48,975 bases of DNA from an uncultured Bilophila sp. (lineage in GTDB: Bacteria; Desulfobacterota; Desulfovibrionia; Desulfovibrionales; Desulfovibrionaceae). The notes below the pieces were generated by a model. It was not told where the DNA came from. It did no database searches and saw only the letters and a program-made list of their open reading frames with translations. The position numbers were made by a program, and so were the translations under genes. The stretch lies in the NCBI GenBank assembly GCA_910585945.1, contig CAJUHZ010000018.1, positions 1 to 48,975 on the forward strand, given 5' to 3'. This document shows positions 26,007 to 33,925 of this stretch, in pieces. Position 1 is the stretch's first letter. Each line of letters begins with the position of its first letter.

Positions 26007-26140
26007 GAAGTGTACTACGGATGTTGTCCTCTGCCTGTGCCGAAAAGATTTTTTACAGTTTTATTTTTTCACACAATAAACAGTACCTTTTCAGGCTTGA
26101 AAAGCGATCCTGCCACGCTGCTTCCAGTCCATCTGTATAA

Positions 26141-26171
26141 AAAAGGTAACCTGCCCCAAAGGCAGGCTACC
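26141..26171 (-). terminator. Rho-independent terminator of the BON-LysM gene
   Basis: The minus strand reads GGTAGCCTGCC, a short loop, GGCAGGTTACC, then a T-run complementary to the plus-strand AAAAAA. It lies about 25 bases beyond the stop at 26196 and separates this gene from the convergent channel gene. Confidence 0.85.
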
Positions 26172-26195
26172 AACAACCGTGACGGCGCATTGCGC

Positions 26196-26636
26196 TTATT
26201 TCAGGGGCGGTATGCGCAGAACCTGGCCCGGATAGATTTTATCCGGATGTTTCAACATGGGGGTATTGGCTTCAAAGATGATTTTGTATTGATCTCCCTT
26301 GCCCTTGCCGTACTGTGCTTCGGCAATTTTCCAAAGCGTATCGCCTGATTTGACGGTATAAAAAACGGATTCTTCGGCAGGGGTGCTGACGGCGATATCG
26401 TCGGTTTTAACTCCCGCAACGCCCACGTTGTTTCCAACGGCCAATACGACTTTTTCCAGTGTTGCCTGGTCCTTGACCGAGCCTTTCAGCACCACCTGAT
26501 CGCCATCGACCTGAACCTGAATATCCTTTGCATCAAGACCGTGGGCGTCCAAACTCTTTTTCAGTTCCTCTGCTTTGGCTTCCCCGCCGCCGAATATTTT
26601 TTCACCGACATCCTTGAGAAAAGTAAACAGCCCCAT
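26196..26636 (-). CDS. kbp: BON-LysM protein, Kbp/YgaU-like
   Basis: A 146-residue protein with an amphipathic N-terminus (MGLFTFLKDVGEKIFGGG), a BON domain (about 20-85, with VQVDGDQVVLKGSV) and a C-terminal LysM domain (about 92-143, with YTVKSGDTLWKIAEAQYGKG and IYPGQVLRIP). Size and order match E. coli Kbp/YgaU, a cytoplasmic potassium-binding protein. There is no signal peptide, also as in Kbp. The ATG at 26636 follows AGGAG at a spacing of six. It converges on the large MscS-family gene. A potassium-sensing role is inferred from the family. Confidence 0.88.
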   Translation of the reverse strand: MGLFTFLKDVGEKIFGGGEAKAEELKKSLDAHGLDAKDIQVQVDGDQVVLKGSVKDQATLEKVVLAVGNNVGVAGVKTDDIAVSTPAEESVFYTVKSGDTLWKIAEAQYGKGKGDQYKIIFEANTPMLKHPDKIYPGQVLRIPPLK

Positions 26637-27257
26637 AGCTTTCTCCTGTTGTTGAACTTGATTGGACAGGCCGCTGAAACACACGACATCCCCCGTAGAG
26701 CTTTCGGATGCGGAGTCTGCCGGATGCGGACAATGTCAAAACCATAGCGCATGAGGGCATTGTTGGCAATGATAGGAAATACCCGTCAGCAAGAGAATCT
26801 TCGGTATAAAATTTTTCTGAAATAAACCATGAAACAGATTGATTTTCGCGAAGTGGCTGATGATTTCGGGAACTCATTGCCCTTTTTCTGGACGCCTTCA
26901 AAAGGCCCGTCTTCATGACAAGGCTCATATTTTGACCAAAAATTTGCGATAAAAAACAGTACAAACAATTCCAGGGCGGTTGCACATCCATTTTTTGAAA
27001 TTCAAGGCTGTCGCTTCCATCAAAGGATTAATCGTATCGCCGGCAATTTACTTTTGATTTCGCTTTCAGCAGCATTCTTACCATCGTTCAGCGGCCCCCT
27101 GAGTCGTTAACAGCCACGGCAGAGCTATTTTTTTCTGCCTTGACGAGGGCCGGGCGAGATCTGCTCACACAGGTGGCCTTGCGGCGCAACTGGTTCGGCT
27201 GGAACGGGCCGATTCCTCGGAGGACCGGAAAGGCGAGGGAAATATGGAGGCAACGCT
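26637..27257. other. Gap with no recognisable gene
   Basis: About 620 bases, moderately AT-rich in the middle. Short open frames on both strands have no ribosome binding site, family resemblance or consistent codon use. Upstream promoter elements for the BON-LysM gene would be expected near 26650-26720, but none stands out. Confidence 0.5.
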
Positions 27258-28205
27258 TCACGCCAGCCACTGATGCAGACCGAACACGACGAGCAGCAGC
27301 ACGCTGACCATGCGGCTCATATTCATGGATGCGAATTCCCTGGAGTCAGGGACGCGGGAGACCTCCACAGACGCGAATTCCCTGGCGCCGGGGACGCGGC
27401 AACCCCCTATGGCCGCGAGTTCCATGTCGTCGCCGGCGCGGGCGACCCTGTGCTGAAGCAGCGTCAGCACGGAGATGATCAGAAGGCCGATGAAGCCGAC
27501 AGGATGAAAGCCGCAAACAGCGCCCAGCGCGAACAGACAAGCCAGCGTCACGACATGAAAACAGGCCGCCGTCCACATTGACGTCCGTATGCCGAAGGCG
27601 GCGGGGATGGAATGCAGCCCCTGCCGCCGGTCAAAATCCATATCCTGTATGGCGTAGATGATATCAAAGCCGGCCACCCAGAACACATTGGCGACGGCCA
27701 GCAGCCAGCCTTCCAGGTTCACCCCGCCGCGTATGGCGACAAAGGCTCCCACAGGAGCGGCCGCGCTCGCCACGCCGAGAAGAATATGGCACAACCAGGT
27801 GAAGCGCTTGGAGTAGGAATAGAGCACAATCAACCCCACGATCACCGGGAGCAGCGCAAGGCACAGCGGCCTCAGCAGCGCGGCGGCGACAATGAGGACG
27901 ACAAGACAGCCGCCGATCAGCCGGCACACCTCCCATACGGTAAGCGTGTGGGCAGGGAGGTGGCGGTCGGCCGTCCGCGGGTTTTTCCCGTCAATGTCCC
28001 TGTCCGCGAGCCTGTTGAAGGCGTTGGCTCCGGTTCGCCCGGCCAGCAGGGCGAGGAGCACCAGCGCCAGCGTGCGCGCCGGGGGCAAACCATCCGCGGC
28101 AAGAAAAATGGCGACAAGTCCGAAGGAGAGCGAAAACAGGGTGTTGGAAAACACCACAAGCTTTCCGTATTCGCGCGCTTTTTGCCATATGTTCATTATA
28201 TTCAT
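27258..28205 (-). CDS. ubiA: UbiA-family polyprenyltransferase (menaquinone pathway, MqnP/UbiA type)
   Basis: A 315-residue integral membrane prenyltransferase with about nine TM helices. The two Mg-diphosphate motifs are present: N64-x3-D68-x3-D72 (NRLADRDID) and the second, DIIYAIQDMDFD, at 181-192. The family joins a polyprenyl diphosphate to an aromatic acid. In bacteria that make menaquinone by the futalosine route, UbiA- and UbiD-like enzymes (MqnP, MqnL) do the late steps; no ubiquinone genes are visible, so this is the likelier role. The start at 28205 has AGGAGG six bases upstream and overlaps the ubiD stop by four bases. Residues about 270-297 contain two copies of a 14-residue repeat in the loop before the last helix, which is not a family feature. 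Confidence 0.9.
   Translation of the reverse strand: MNIMNIWQKAREYGKLVVFSNTLFSLSFGLVAIFLAADGLPPARTLALVLLALLAGRTGANAFNRLADRDIDGKNPRTADRHLPAHTLTVWEVCRLIGGCLVVLIVAAALLRPLCLALLPVIVGLIVLYSYSKRFTWLCHILLGVASAAAPVGAFVAIRGGVNLEGWLLAVANVFWVAGFDIIYAIQDMDFDRRQGLHSIPAAFGIRTSMWTAACFHVVTLACLFALGAVCGFHPVGFIGLLIISVLTLLQHRVARAGDDMELAAIGGCRVPGAREFASVEVSRVPDSREFASMNMSRMVSVLLLVVFGLHQWLA
27328..27411. repeat. 42-bp tandem repeat inside the UbiA-like gene
   Basis: Two 42-bp units share GCGAATTCCCTGG and GGGACGCGG. In the reading direction they encode RVPGAREFASVEVS and RVPDSREFASMNMS. The next codons (RM) look like the start of a third copy. The insertion is in frame and leaves both catalytic motifs intact. Confidence 0.8.
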
Positions 28206-29695
28206 TGCCGCCCTCCTGCAGCGCGCCCTTTGTCGCCCGCGTCGTCCGAGAGAAGATCATCCAGTCCGTATTCCTTCCAGCGCCGGGTGACGCGCTCCCT
28301 GGTGGCGTCGTCCATGACGATATCGTCGGGCCAGGCGCGGGTGTGACCGTCCATGAGCGTTTTCCTGGTGGCGTCGATGCCGAGCTTGTGGCCGTACAGG
28401 GGGCGGGGCGAAGCGTGATCCAGCGCGTCCAGCGGACCTTCCGTCACCACAAGATCGCGGCCCGCGTCGATGTTGTTGAACACCTTCCAGGCCACCAGCG
28501 ACAGATCGTGCGGATCGATATCCTCATCCACCACAACGATCATCTTGGTGTACATCATTTGCGACATCCCCCACAGGCCGCTCATCACCTTGCGTACATG
28601 GCCGGGGTACTGCTTTTTCATGGAGACGATGACGCAGTTGTGGAAGACGCCTTCAAGGGGAAATTCGATATCGACGATTTCGGGGAAAATCGTCCGAAGC
28701 AGCGGCAGGAACAGGCGCTCCGTCGCCTTTCCGAGAAAACAGTCTTCCATTGGCGGCCGCCCGACAATGGTTGCGGGGTAGATCGGCTTTTTGCGCCGGG
28801 TGACGCGCTCCACATGAAATACCGGATACATGTCCGCAAGCGAGTAGTAGCCGGTATGATCGCCGAACGGACCTTCTTCGCGGAGTTCGTCCGTTTCCAC
28901 ATAGCCTTCAAGAATAAAGTCCGCATTGGCGGGCACAAGAATATCGCTGGTAAGGCAGGGCACGAGTTCCACCGGCGCGTTGCGCAGAAAACCCGCGAAC
29001 AGGGCTTCATCAATAAAAGGCGGGAGGGGGGCCGTGGCCGCGTAGGTCAGGGCCGGTTCGCCGCCGAGAGCCACTGCCACGGGCATACGCTTGCCCGCCG
29101 CCGCGTACCGTTCGTGATTGCGGCGGCCGTCCTTGTGCAGGTGCCAGTGCATCCCGGTTGTCTTTTTGTCGTAGACCTGCATCCGATACATGCCGATATT
29201 CTGGATGCCGCTTTCCGGATCGCGCGTGAACACCAGCGGAAGCGTGATGAAGCGCCCGCCGTCTCCGGGCCAGCACTTCAGAATGGGCAGCGCGTCAAGA
29301 TCCGGTTCCTCAACCACTTCCTGACAGGGGGCCTTGTCCACCTTGCGGGGGGCCCAGCGCGCGGCGCGCATCAGATCGGGAAGCAGCTTCACCTTCGCCC
29401 AGAATCCTTCACGGTGCATGATGGTCATGAATTCTTCAAACCGCTTGCCGATTTCATCCAGCCCGGAGACGCCGAGCGCGATGTTCAGGCGCTCATAGGA
29501 GCCGAACGCGTTGATCAGCACAGGGAATTCCGAACCTTCCACCTGCTCGAAAAGCAGGGCGGGGCCGCCGGCCTTGCTGATGCGGTCCGTGATTTCGGTG
29601 ATTTCGAGATCGCTTGAAACGCGGGAGGTGATACGCTTGAGGAGGCGTTTTTTTTCAAGGGCTTCGACAAATTGATGGAAGTCGTTGAGAGGCAT
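28202..29695 (-). CDS. ubiD: UbiD-family prenylated-FMN decarboxylase (MqnL/UbiD type)
   Basis: A 497-residue decarboxylase, the normal length for the family, that removes the ring carboxyl group after prenylation. Typical segments are IQNIGMYRMQVYD, MHWHLHKDGRRNH (prFMN and metal region), PVAVALGGEP, and the conserved LREEGPFGDHTGYYS block that carries catalytic acidic residues. Activity needs prenylated FMN made by a UbiX-type enzyme, and such a gene is present at 37910. The start codon at 29695 is followed by a downstream 4-bp overlap with the UbiA-like gene, so the two form an operon. The substrate may be a menaquinone precursor (futalosine route) and not 4-hydroxybenzoate. Confidence 0.93.
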   Translation of the reverse strand: MPLNDFHQFVEALEKKRLLKRITSRVSSDLEITEITDRISKAGGPALLFEQVEGSEFPVLINAFGSYERLNIALGVSGLDEIGKRFEEFMTIMHREGFWAKVKLLPDLMRAARWAPRKVDKAPCQEVVEEPDLDALPILKCWPGDGGRFITLPLVFTRDPESGIQNIGMYRMQVYDKKTTGMHWHLHKDGRRNHERYAAAGKRMPVAVALGGEPALTYAATAPLPPFIDEALFAGFLRNAPVELVPCLTSDILVPANADFILEGYVETDELREEGPFGDHTGYYSLADMYPVFHVERVTRRKKPIYPATIVGRPPMEDCFLGKATERLFLPLLRTIFPEIVDIEFPLEGVFHNCVIVSMKKQYPGHVRKVMSGLWGMSQMMYTKMIVVVDEDIDPHDLSLVAWKVFNNIDAGRDLVVTEGPLDALDHASPRPLYGHKLGIDATRKTLMDGHTRAWPDDIVMDDATRERVTRRWKEYGLDDLLSDDAGDKGRAAGGRQ

Positions 29696-30099
29696 GGGCG
29701 ATCCTTGTGCAAGAGCGCGCCGCGTGTGAAATCCGGCGTGTCGCGCGCGACGTTGTTTGTAAGAGTCGGGTCATGGGTCCGCTTTTGCGCGCCGGGGCGT
29801 GCCGCATTGTTCCGCATGGCGTTCGGCGGACTATCGCCTGAAATGGCGTTTGGTGTAAAGCGGCAAACCGCGGATCGCGTTTTCGTGCGCGTGCAGGGAA
29901 GAAGCCGGCCATGCCGGGAAAATCAGAAACGCCGGTGGCGGCTTCACTCGTTGTGCAGGAGGGAAACCCTGGCGCCGCCTGGCGAAAGCCCCCATATGGA
30001 TACCCTCTGCCGTAGTTTGAGGATGAGGGCCGATCAAGCCGTTTCATGCGAGAGGGGACAAGGGGGACCGGAACTGCCTCCTGAAAACGCCGGCCGCGA
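29696..30099. other. Gap upstream of ubiD, no gene recognised
   Basis: Open frames here overlap on both strands and lack ribosome binding sites and family resemblance. The promoter for ubiD-ubiA should lie near 29700-29780, but no convincing -35/-10 pair is visible. Confidence 0.45.
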
Positions 30100-30244
30100 A
30101 AAGCCGAGTTTTTCCGGCCGGCAAGGGGCAAACATTGGATGAAGCTGTACTGGACATACTGCAAGGTCAACGTTGGCCTTGCAACGCCTCCGGACACAAA
30201 AAAGCGGTTTTGCACAAGGCGGATTAATGATCCTGAATCTAGCC
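30100..30244 (+). repeat. Diverged dispersed repeat, copy A
   Basis: About 145 bp similar to the reverse complement of 36367-36505. Shared blocks include the GCCGGCC/GGCCGGC hairpin region near 30091-30122, CAAGGTCAA-(C/T)-GTTGG, and TGCAACGCC-(T/G)-CCGGAC. By eye identity is about 75 percent. The right end coincides with the stop codon of the acetyltransferase gene. Confidence 0.65.
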
Positions 30245-30808
30245 ATCCTCTTCCATGAGTTGTTTTTCAAGATCCAATAATTTTCTTTTTCTTTCCTTAA
30301 GCATTTTTGCAGGAACTCCACCATAAATTTTAAATGAATCAAGTGACTTGTTGCACAATGTCATTGCTCCGACGGCACACCCGTCCGCAAGAATAACGCC
30401 TGGCAATATAACTGAATCACAACCAACAATGACATGTCTTCCTATTCTTACCATAGAATTCTTGTCAGTGGTTTTGTATTTGGCAGGAACCATTGGATTG
30501 GTCATCGTATTCCCGGAATAATCATTTGAAGTGGCATAAATAGTAACTTTTGAAGATAAACCGGAAAAATCATCCATAAATATTCCCATTGATCCGCCAT
30601 ATAAACCACAAAATTGAGCGATATGGATATAGTTTCCAAGTATTACTTTGCCGCTGATAGTTGTAAAATCATCTATTCTGACATTATTCCCAATTTCTAA
30701 TTGTTCAGGATGATATAGAATACTGTTTCTACTGATAAATACATTTGTTCCATATTTTTTAATTCCGATTTCTTTCAATTCATTTTCTGAATAATAGCCG
30801 TAATTCAT
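30239..30808 (-). CDS. Left-handed beta-helix O-acetyltransferase (hexapeptide family)
   Basis: A 189-residue protein with repeated hexapeptides ([LIV]-G-x-x-x-x), such as LEIGNNVRIDD, GKVILGNYIHI, MVRIGRHVIVG and GVILADGCAVGAM, ending in GGVPAKMLKERK. This tail is typical of sugar and antibiotic acetyltransferases of the WbbJ/CatB/NodL group, which move acetyl from acetyl-CoA to a hydroxyl or amino group. The ATG at 30808 has AGGAA upstream. The gene is far more AT-rich than its neighbours and stands alone, with no other glycan genes nearby. This points to recent transfer, perhaps from an O-antigen or capsule locus. The acceptor is unknown. Confidence 0.88.
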   Translation of the reverse strand: MNYGYYSENELKEIGIKKYGTNVFISRNSILYHPEQLEIGNNVRIDDFTTISGKVILGNYIHIAQFCGLYGGSMGIFMDDFSGLSSKVTIYATSNDYSGNTMTNPMVPAKYKTTDKNSMVRIGRHVIVGCDSVILPGVILADGCAVGAMTLCNKSLDSFKIYGGVPAKMLKERKRKLLDLEKQLMEEDG

Positions 30809-30857
30809 AACAGTTTCCTATGGGTTATCAGTAATTGGAATACCATAAAGATTCACT

Positions 30858-31029
30858 GACAGACCGACTGTCGATTGCACAAGCTCTCAAAATAAATATA
30901 TCTGTTTTAGATAACAGGATTTTTATTCTTTCTACATAGTTGAAAAAGTTTTTGTCATCATCGTGAACTTGCCAAGAAGAAATTTTAAGGGTATTGATTT
31001 CTTAAAAGTTCATCGACAGTCGGTCTGTC
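30858..31029. repeat. AT-rich segment bounded by 18-bp perfect inverted repeats
   Basis: GACAGACCGACTGTCGAT at 30858-30875 recurs as its exact reverse complement at 31012-31029. The 136 bp between them are very AT-rich and have no gene. The right repeat also forms its own palindrome (CATCGACAG, five bases, CTGTCGATG). This could be a small non-autonomous element, the ends of a deleted insertion sequence, or paired regulator sites. No clear target-site duplication was found. Confidence 0.65.
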
Positions 31030-31030
31030 G

Positions 31031-31264
31031 ATGAAAGCGCTATATTTTTCCCCGCACCACGCTCTCGCCCTTCTTGTCTTTTTGGGCATTTCTCCCGCTC
31101 CCGTCCTGGCGACAGAAAGCATGACGGCTTCGCACGCCGTTGCGCGCTTTATCCTGATGAAAGACGACCGCGCTGCCGGGGGTAAACAAAAAAACAACAG
31201 CAATATCTTGCGCGTGGGGTGCAAAACGGGTACGCTGACGACACTGAAGATTCGACAAGGATGA
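31031..31264 (+). CDS. Possible small secreted protein, unknown function
   Basis: A 77-residue frame beginning with a plausible signal peptide: MKALYF..., a hydrophobic core ALALLVFLGI, and cleavage after PVLA. The mature part is short, basic and without cysteine pairs or known motifs. The ATG lies inside the right inverted repeat, so the 5' end may have been created or displaced by that element. No Shine-Dalgarno is evident. It ends four bases before the next gene. It may be a truncated remnant. Confidence 0.35.
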   Translation: MKALYFSPHHALALLVFLGISPAPVLATESMTASHAVARFILMKDDRAAGGKQKNNSNILRVGCKTGTLTTLKIRQG

Positions 31265-31268
31265 CGGC

Positions 31269-33503
31269 ATGACAGGCGGCGAAAAATCGTACCGGTGGAC
31301 GTTTCAGCGCATGGGCGGGCTTGATCAGGTGCTCCTGCGTTCGTCCGACGAGTTGCTTCACTTTGACGATCTGGATCCGCGGCTGTGGGTCGCCCTGAGC
31401 TGCCCTGTCGAAGGCTTGCGTCTTGATCCGCGGGTTCTCGAATTGCTGGACAGCGACAGGGACGGCCGGATCCGGGTGCGCGAGGTGCAGGACGCCGTGC
31501 GCTGGACGGCGGCGCGTCTGGAGGATCCGTCAGTTCTTGCGGAGCGACGGGAGGATTTTCCCCTCTCGCGCATCCGGAGCGACTCGGACGAGGGCCGGCG
31601 GCTCTTGGCTTCGGCCCGCCGCATCCTGCGCGGCCGGGGCAGACCAGAAGCCGCGAGCCTGGATCGGCAGGATGTGGCCGAAGTCATGCGTGCCGTCTCT
31701 CTGGCTACCTTCAACGGCGACGGCGTGCTGCCCGACAGGCCGGAACTGGATGAGGACGTTCGGCGTTTCATTGTCGATGTGGTGGAGACCACCGGAGGGG
31801 CGGAAGACGCAAGCGGAGAGCGGGGCGCGGATCTTTCCTGCGCGGAACGGTTCATGACCGAAGCCGCCGCCCTCCTTGACTGGAAGCGGGAACTGGACGT
31901 GGCGGCCGCCTCTTTTCCCCTGGGGGAGGACGTGCACGGCGCGTTCCAACTGTTCCGGGCGCTTGAAGGCAAGGTGGACGATTATTTCATTCGTTGCGCT
32001 GTGGCCGCCTATGAGCCGGGCGCGGCAGATGCCCTCAATGCGTCCGAGGCGACGCTGGCCCGCCTGGCGGAAGCGCGGCTCGACACAGACGCCTCGTTGA
32101 CGGCCGAGTTGCCGCTTGCCCATGTCGCCGCGGACAGGCCCCTGCCGCTGCTTTCCGGCCTGAACCCGGCATGGCTGGCGGATGTGGCCCGCCTGCGGGA
32201 GACCGTGATCGTTCCCCTGCTTGGGGCGCGTGACGCGCTGAGCCGGGAAGACTGGGCCGAAGTGAAGGCGCGTTTTGCTCCCTACGCGGCCGTGGCCGAT
32301 CGCAAACCGAATACGGAGGCGGATCGTCTTGGCTGGGATCGTCTGACGGAATTGCTGTCGGGCGACATCGCGGAACGTTTCGCGGCCGTGGTGCGCAAGG
32401 ATCTCGGCGGTCGGGAGGAAATCGAGGCCATTGCCGACGTGGAGCGTCTGGTTCTGTACCATGCGCATTTGCACCGGCTGCTCATGAATTTTGTTTCCTT
32501 TTACGATTTTTATACCCTCTCAAGCGGCACGACGTTTCAGATCGGCACGTTGTACCTTGACGGGCGCAGTTGCCACCTCTGCCTGGGGGTGGATGACGTG
32601 GAGCGGCACGCCGCGCTGGCCAAGCTGAGCCGCCTCTGTCTTGTCTACTGCGAATGTCGACGTGAAGGCCATGCCGACACCAAGACGATCGTCGCGGCCG
32701 TCACCGCGGGCGACGCCATTTTTCTTGTGCCGGGGCGGCATGGGGTGTTTGTGGACAACGAGGGGGAAGAGTGGGACGCTACCCTTCTCAAACTGGTGGA
32801 CAACCCCATCAGCATTCGCACTGCCATTTTTTCGCCCTATCGTCGACTGGGGCGGATGATTTCGCAGCAGGTGGCCAAGCTGACCGCCGCCAAGGAAGAC
32901 AAGCTGCTGGCCGGCGCGTCCAAATCCCTGGAGAAGCTGACCAGCGTCACAACGGTCAAGGCTCCGGCCCTGCCGTTCGATATCGGAAAGAGTGTGGGGA
33001 TCTTCGCCGCGCTCGGCCTCGCCCTCGGCGCTATTGGAACGGCTTTGGCGGGCATGGCCGCGGCCCTGATGTCGATGGCCTGGTGGCAGTTGCCGTTGCT
33101 TCTGCTTTGCGCCTTTGTTCTGGTTTCCGGACCGTCCATGTTTCTCGCCTGGCTGAACCTGCGCAAAAGGACGTTGGGGCCGGCCCTTGACGCCTCGGGC
33201 TGGGCGGTGAACACGCAGATCCCGATCAACCTGACAATGGGGCGCTTTCTTACAGGGGAAGGGCGCCTCCCGGACAATGCCGTGTCGTTCCGGGATGATC
33301 CCCTGCGCGCGCCTTCACTCTGGAAAAAACGTCTGTTGTATGGGCTTGCCCTGTGCGCGGCCGCCTTGCTCGCGGCAGGCGTCTACTGGGGCTGGACACG
33401 CTACGGGCGGGCCGCTGTGGAACGCCTGGCCGCTCCGGCCGCCGTGGAGACGCCCGCTGCTCAACCGGCCGGTCCGCCCGCTGCTCCGGCTCGTGGCAAA
33501 TGA
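31269..33503 (+). CDS. Large EF-hand-containing membrane protein, unknown function
   Basis: A 744-residue protein I cannot assign to a characterised family. There is no signal peptide. Residues 61-72 (DSDRDGRIRVRE) form a complete canonical EF-hand calcium loop, and a degenerate second loop lies near TFNGDGVLP (about 153-161). The middle is helical, followed by a beta-rich block (SGTTFQIGTLYLDGRSCHLC). Near the C-terminus are a hydrophobic pair (about 565-635) and a third TM (about 690-712), then an Ala-Pro tail. The likely topology is a big cytoplasmic domain tethered by C-terminal helices. A small conserved-looking gene follows 58 bp downstream. Calcium dependence is inference from the single good loop. 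Confidence 0.8.
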   Translation: MTGGEKSYRWTFQRMGGLDQVLLRSSDELLHFDDLDPRLWVALSCPVEGLRLDPRVLELLDSDRDGRIRVREVQDAVRWTAARLEDPSVLAERREDFPLSRIRSDSDEGRRLLASARRILRGRGRPEAASLDRQDVAEVMRAVSLATFNGDGVLPDRPELDEDVRRFIVDVVETTGGAEDASGERGADLSCAERFMTEAAALLDWKRELDVAAASFPLGEDVHGAFQLFRALEGKVDDYFIRCAVAAYEPGAADALNASEATLARLAEARLDTDASLTAELPLAHVAADRPLPLLSGLNPAWLADVARLRETVIVPLLGARDALSREDWAEVKARFAPYAAVADRKPNTEADRLGWDRLTELLSGDIAERFAAVVRKDLGGREEIEAIADVERLVLYHAHLHRLLMNFVSFYDFYTLSSGTTFQIGTLYLDGRSCHLCLGVDDVERHAALAKLSRLCLVYCECRREGHADTKTIVAAVTAGDAIFLVPGRHGVFVDNEGEEWDATLLKLVDNPISIRTAIFSPYRRLGRMISQQVAKLTAAKEDKLLAGASKSLEKLTSVTTVKAPALPFDIGKSVGIFAALGLALGAIGTALAGMAAALMSMAWWQLPLLLLCAFVLVSGPSMFLAWLNLRKRTLGPALDASGWAVNTQIPINLTMGRFLTGEGRLPDNAVSFRDDPLRAPSLWKKRLLYGLALCAAALLAAGVYWGWTRYGRAAVERLAAPAAVETPAAQPAGPPAAPARGK

Positions 33504-33561
33504 TGCGCACAGGTTGTTTGTGACGAATCCTACTCTCAACAGGTCACAATAAGGGGATATC

Positions 33562-33774
33562 ATGGCAGAATCGTATGATGTGCTTTTTGTTTCCCGCAAG
33601 GCCGGGGTTCCGTCCGCCGAGGACGCGATCGCCCGAGACGTGGACAAGGAAACAGCCATTCGGCTGGCCAGCGCCTACTGCCACCGCAATGAGGCGGACG
33701 AAGGCGTGATGATCGCCCACCACGGCACGTTGCGCTCGCCGGAAGGGGCCGAATGGTGGTTTGAGCAGCCGTAG
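33562..33774 (+). CDS. Small conserved-looking hypothetical protein
   Basis: A 70-residue soluble protein with AAGGGG seven bases before the ATG and codon use like the core genes. It is acidic, with a mixed alpha/beta pattern (YDVLFVSRKAG, then ETAIRLASAYCHRNEADEG, then a WWF-rich end). I recognise no family. It follows the EF-hand membrane protein on the same strand and may be cotranscribed with it. Confidence 0.65.
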   Translation: MAESYDVLFVSRKAGVPSAEDAIARDVDKETAIRLASAYCHRNEADEGVMIAHHGTLRSPEGAEWWFEQP

Positions 33775-33798
33775 GCCGGGAGCAACCCCGGGTATCCT

Positions 33799-33829
33799 GC
33801 CCGGCGCGGAAACGTCTTGTGCGCCGGGC
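33799..33829. terminator. Hairpin between convergent genes
   Basis: GCCCGGCGC and GCGCCGGGC arms pair around a 13-base loop. The T-tract is poor (GGTTTCCC), so efficiency is doubtful. Its location between a plus-strand stop (33774) and a minus-strand stop (33926) fits a shared terminator. Confidence 0.5.
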
Positions 33830-33925
33830 GGTTTCCCTCTCCCCGCTTCTGCGTTTGGCGCCGCGGCGTTCTTGTTGCGGGCGGCGTTTTGGCGCGTTTG
33901 GGGCGAGAAAATCGCGTTGGGCTGT

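Noticed and set aside
26602..26991. A 129-codon minus-strand frame upstream of the BON-LysM gene
   Set aside because: It overlaps the BON-LysM start out of frame, has no ribosome binding site and no recognisable similarity.
27088..27270. Short minus-strand frame ending in SAVAVNDSGGR
   Set aside because: No start signal and it overlaps the end of the UbiA-like gene; could be a remnant but nothing supports a family.
28205..29617. A 470-codon plus-strand frame opposite ubiD
   Set aside because: Antisense artefact; UbiD motifs are complete on the other strand.
30034..30342. Minus-strand frame across repeat copy A
   Set aside because: It overlaps the acetyltransferase out of frame. A similar peptide (VRRRC) appears opposite copy B, but this reflects the DNA repeat and there is no start or ribosome binding site in either copy.
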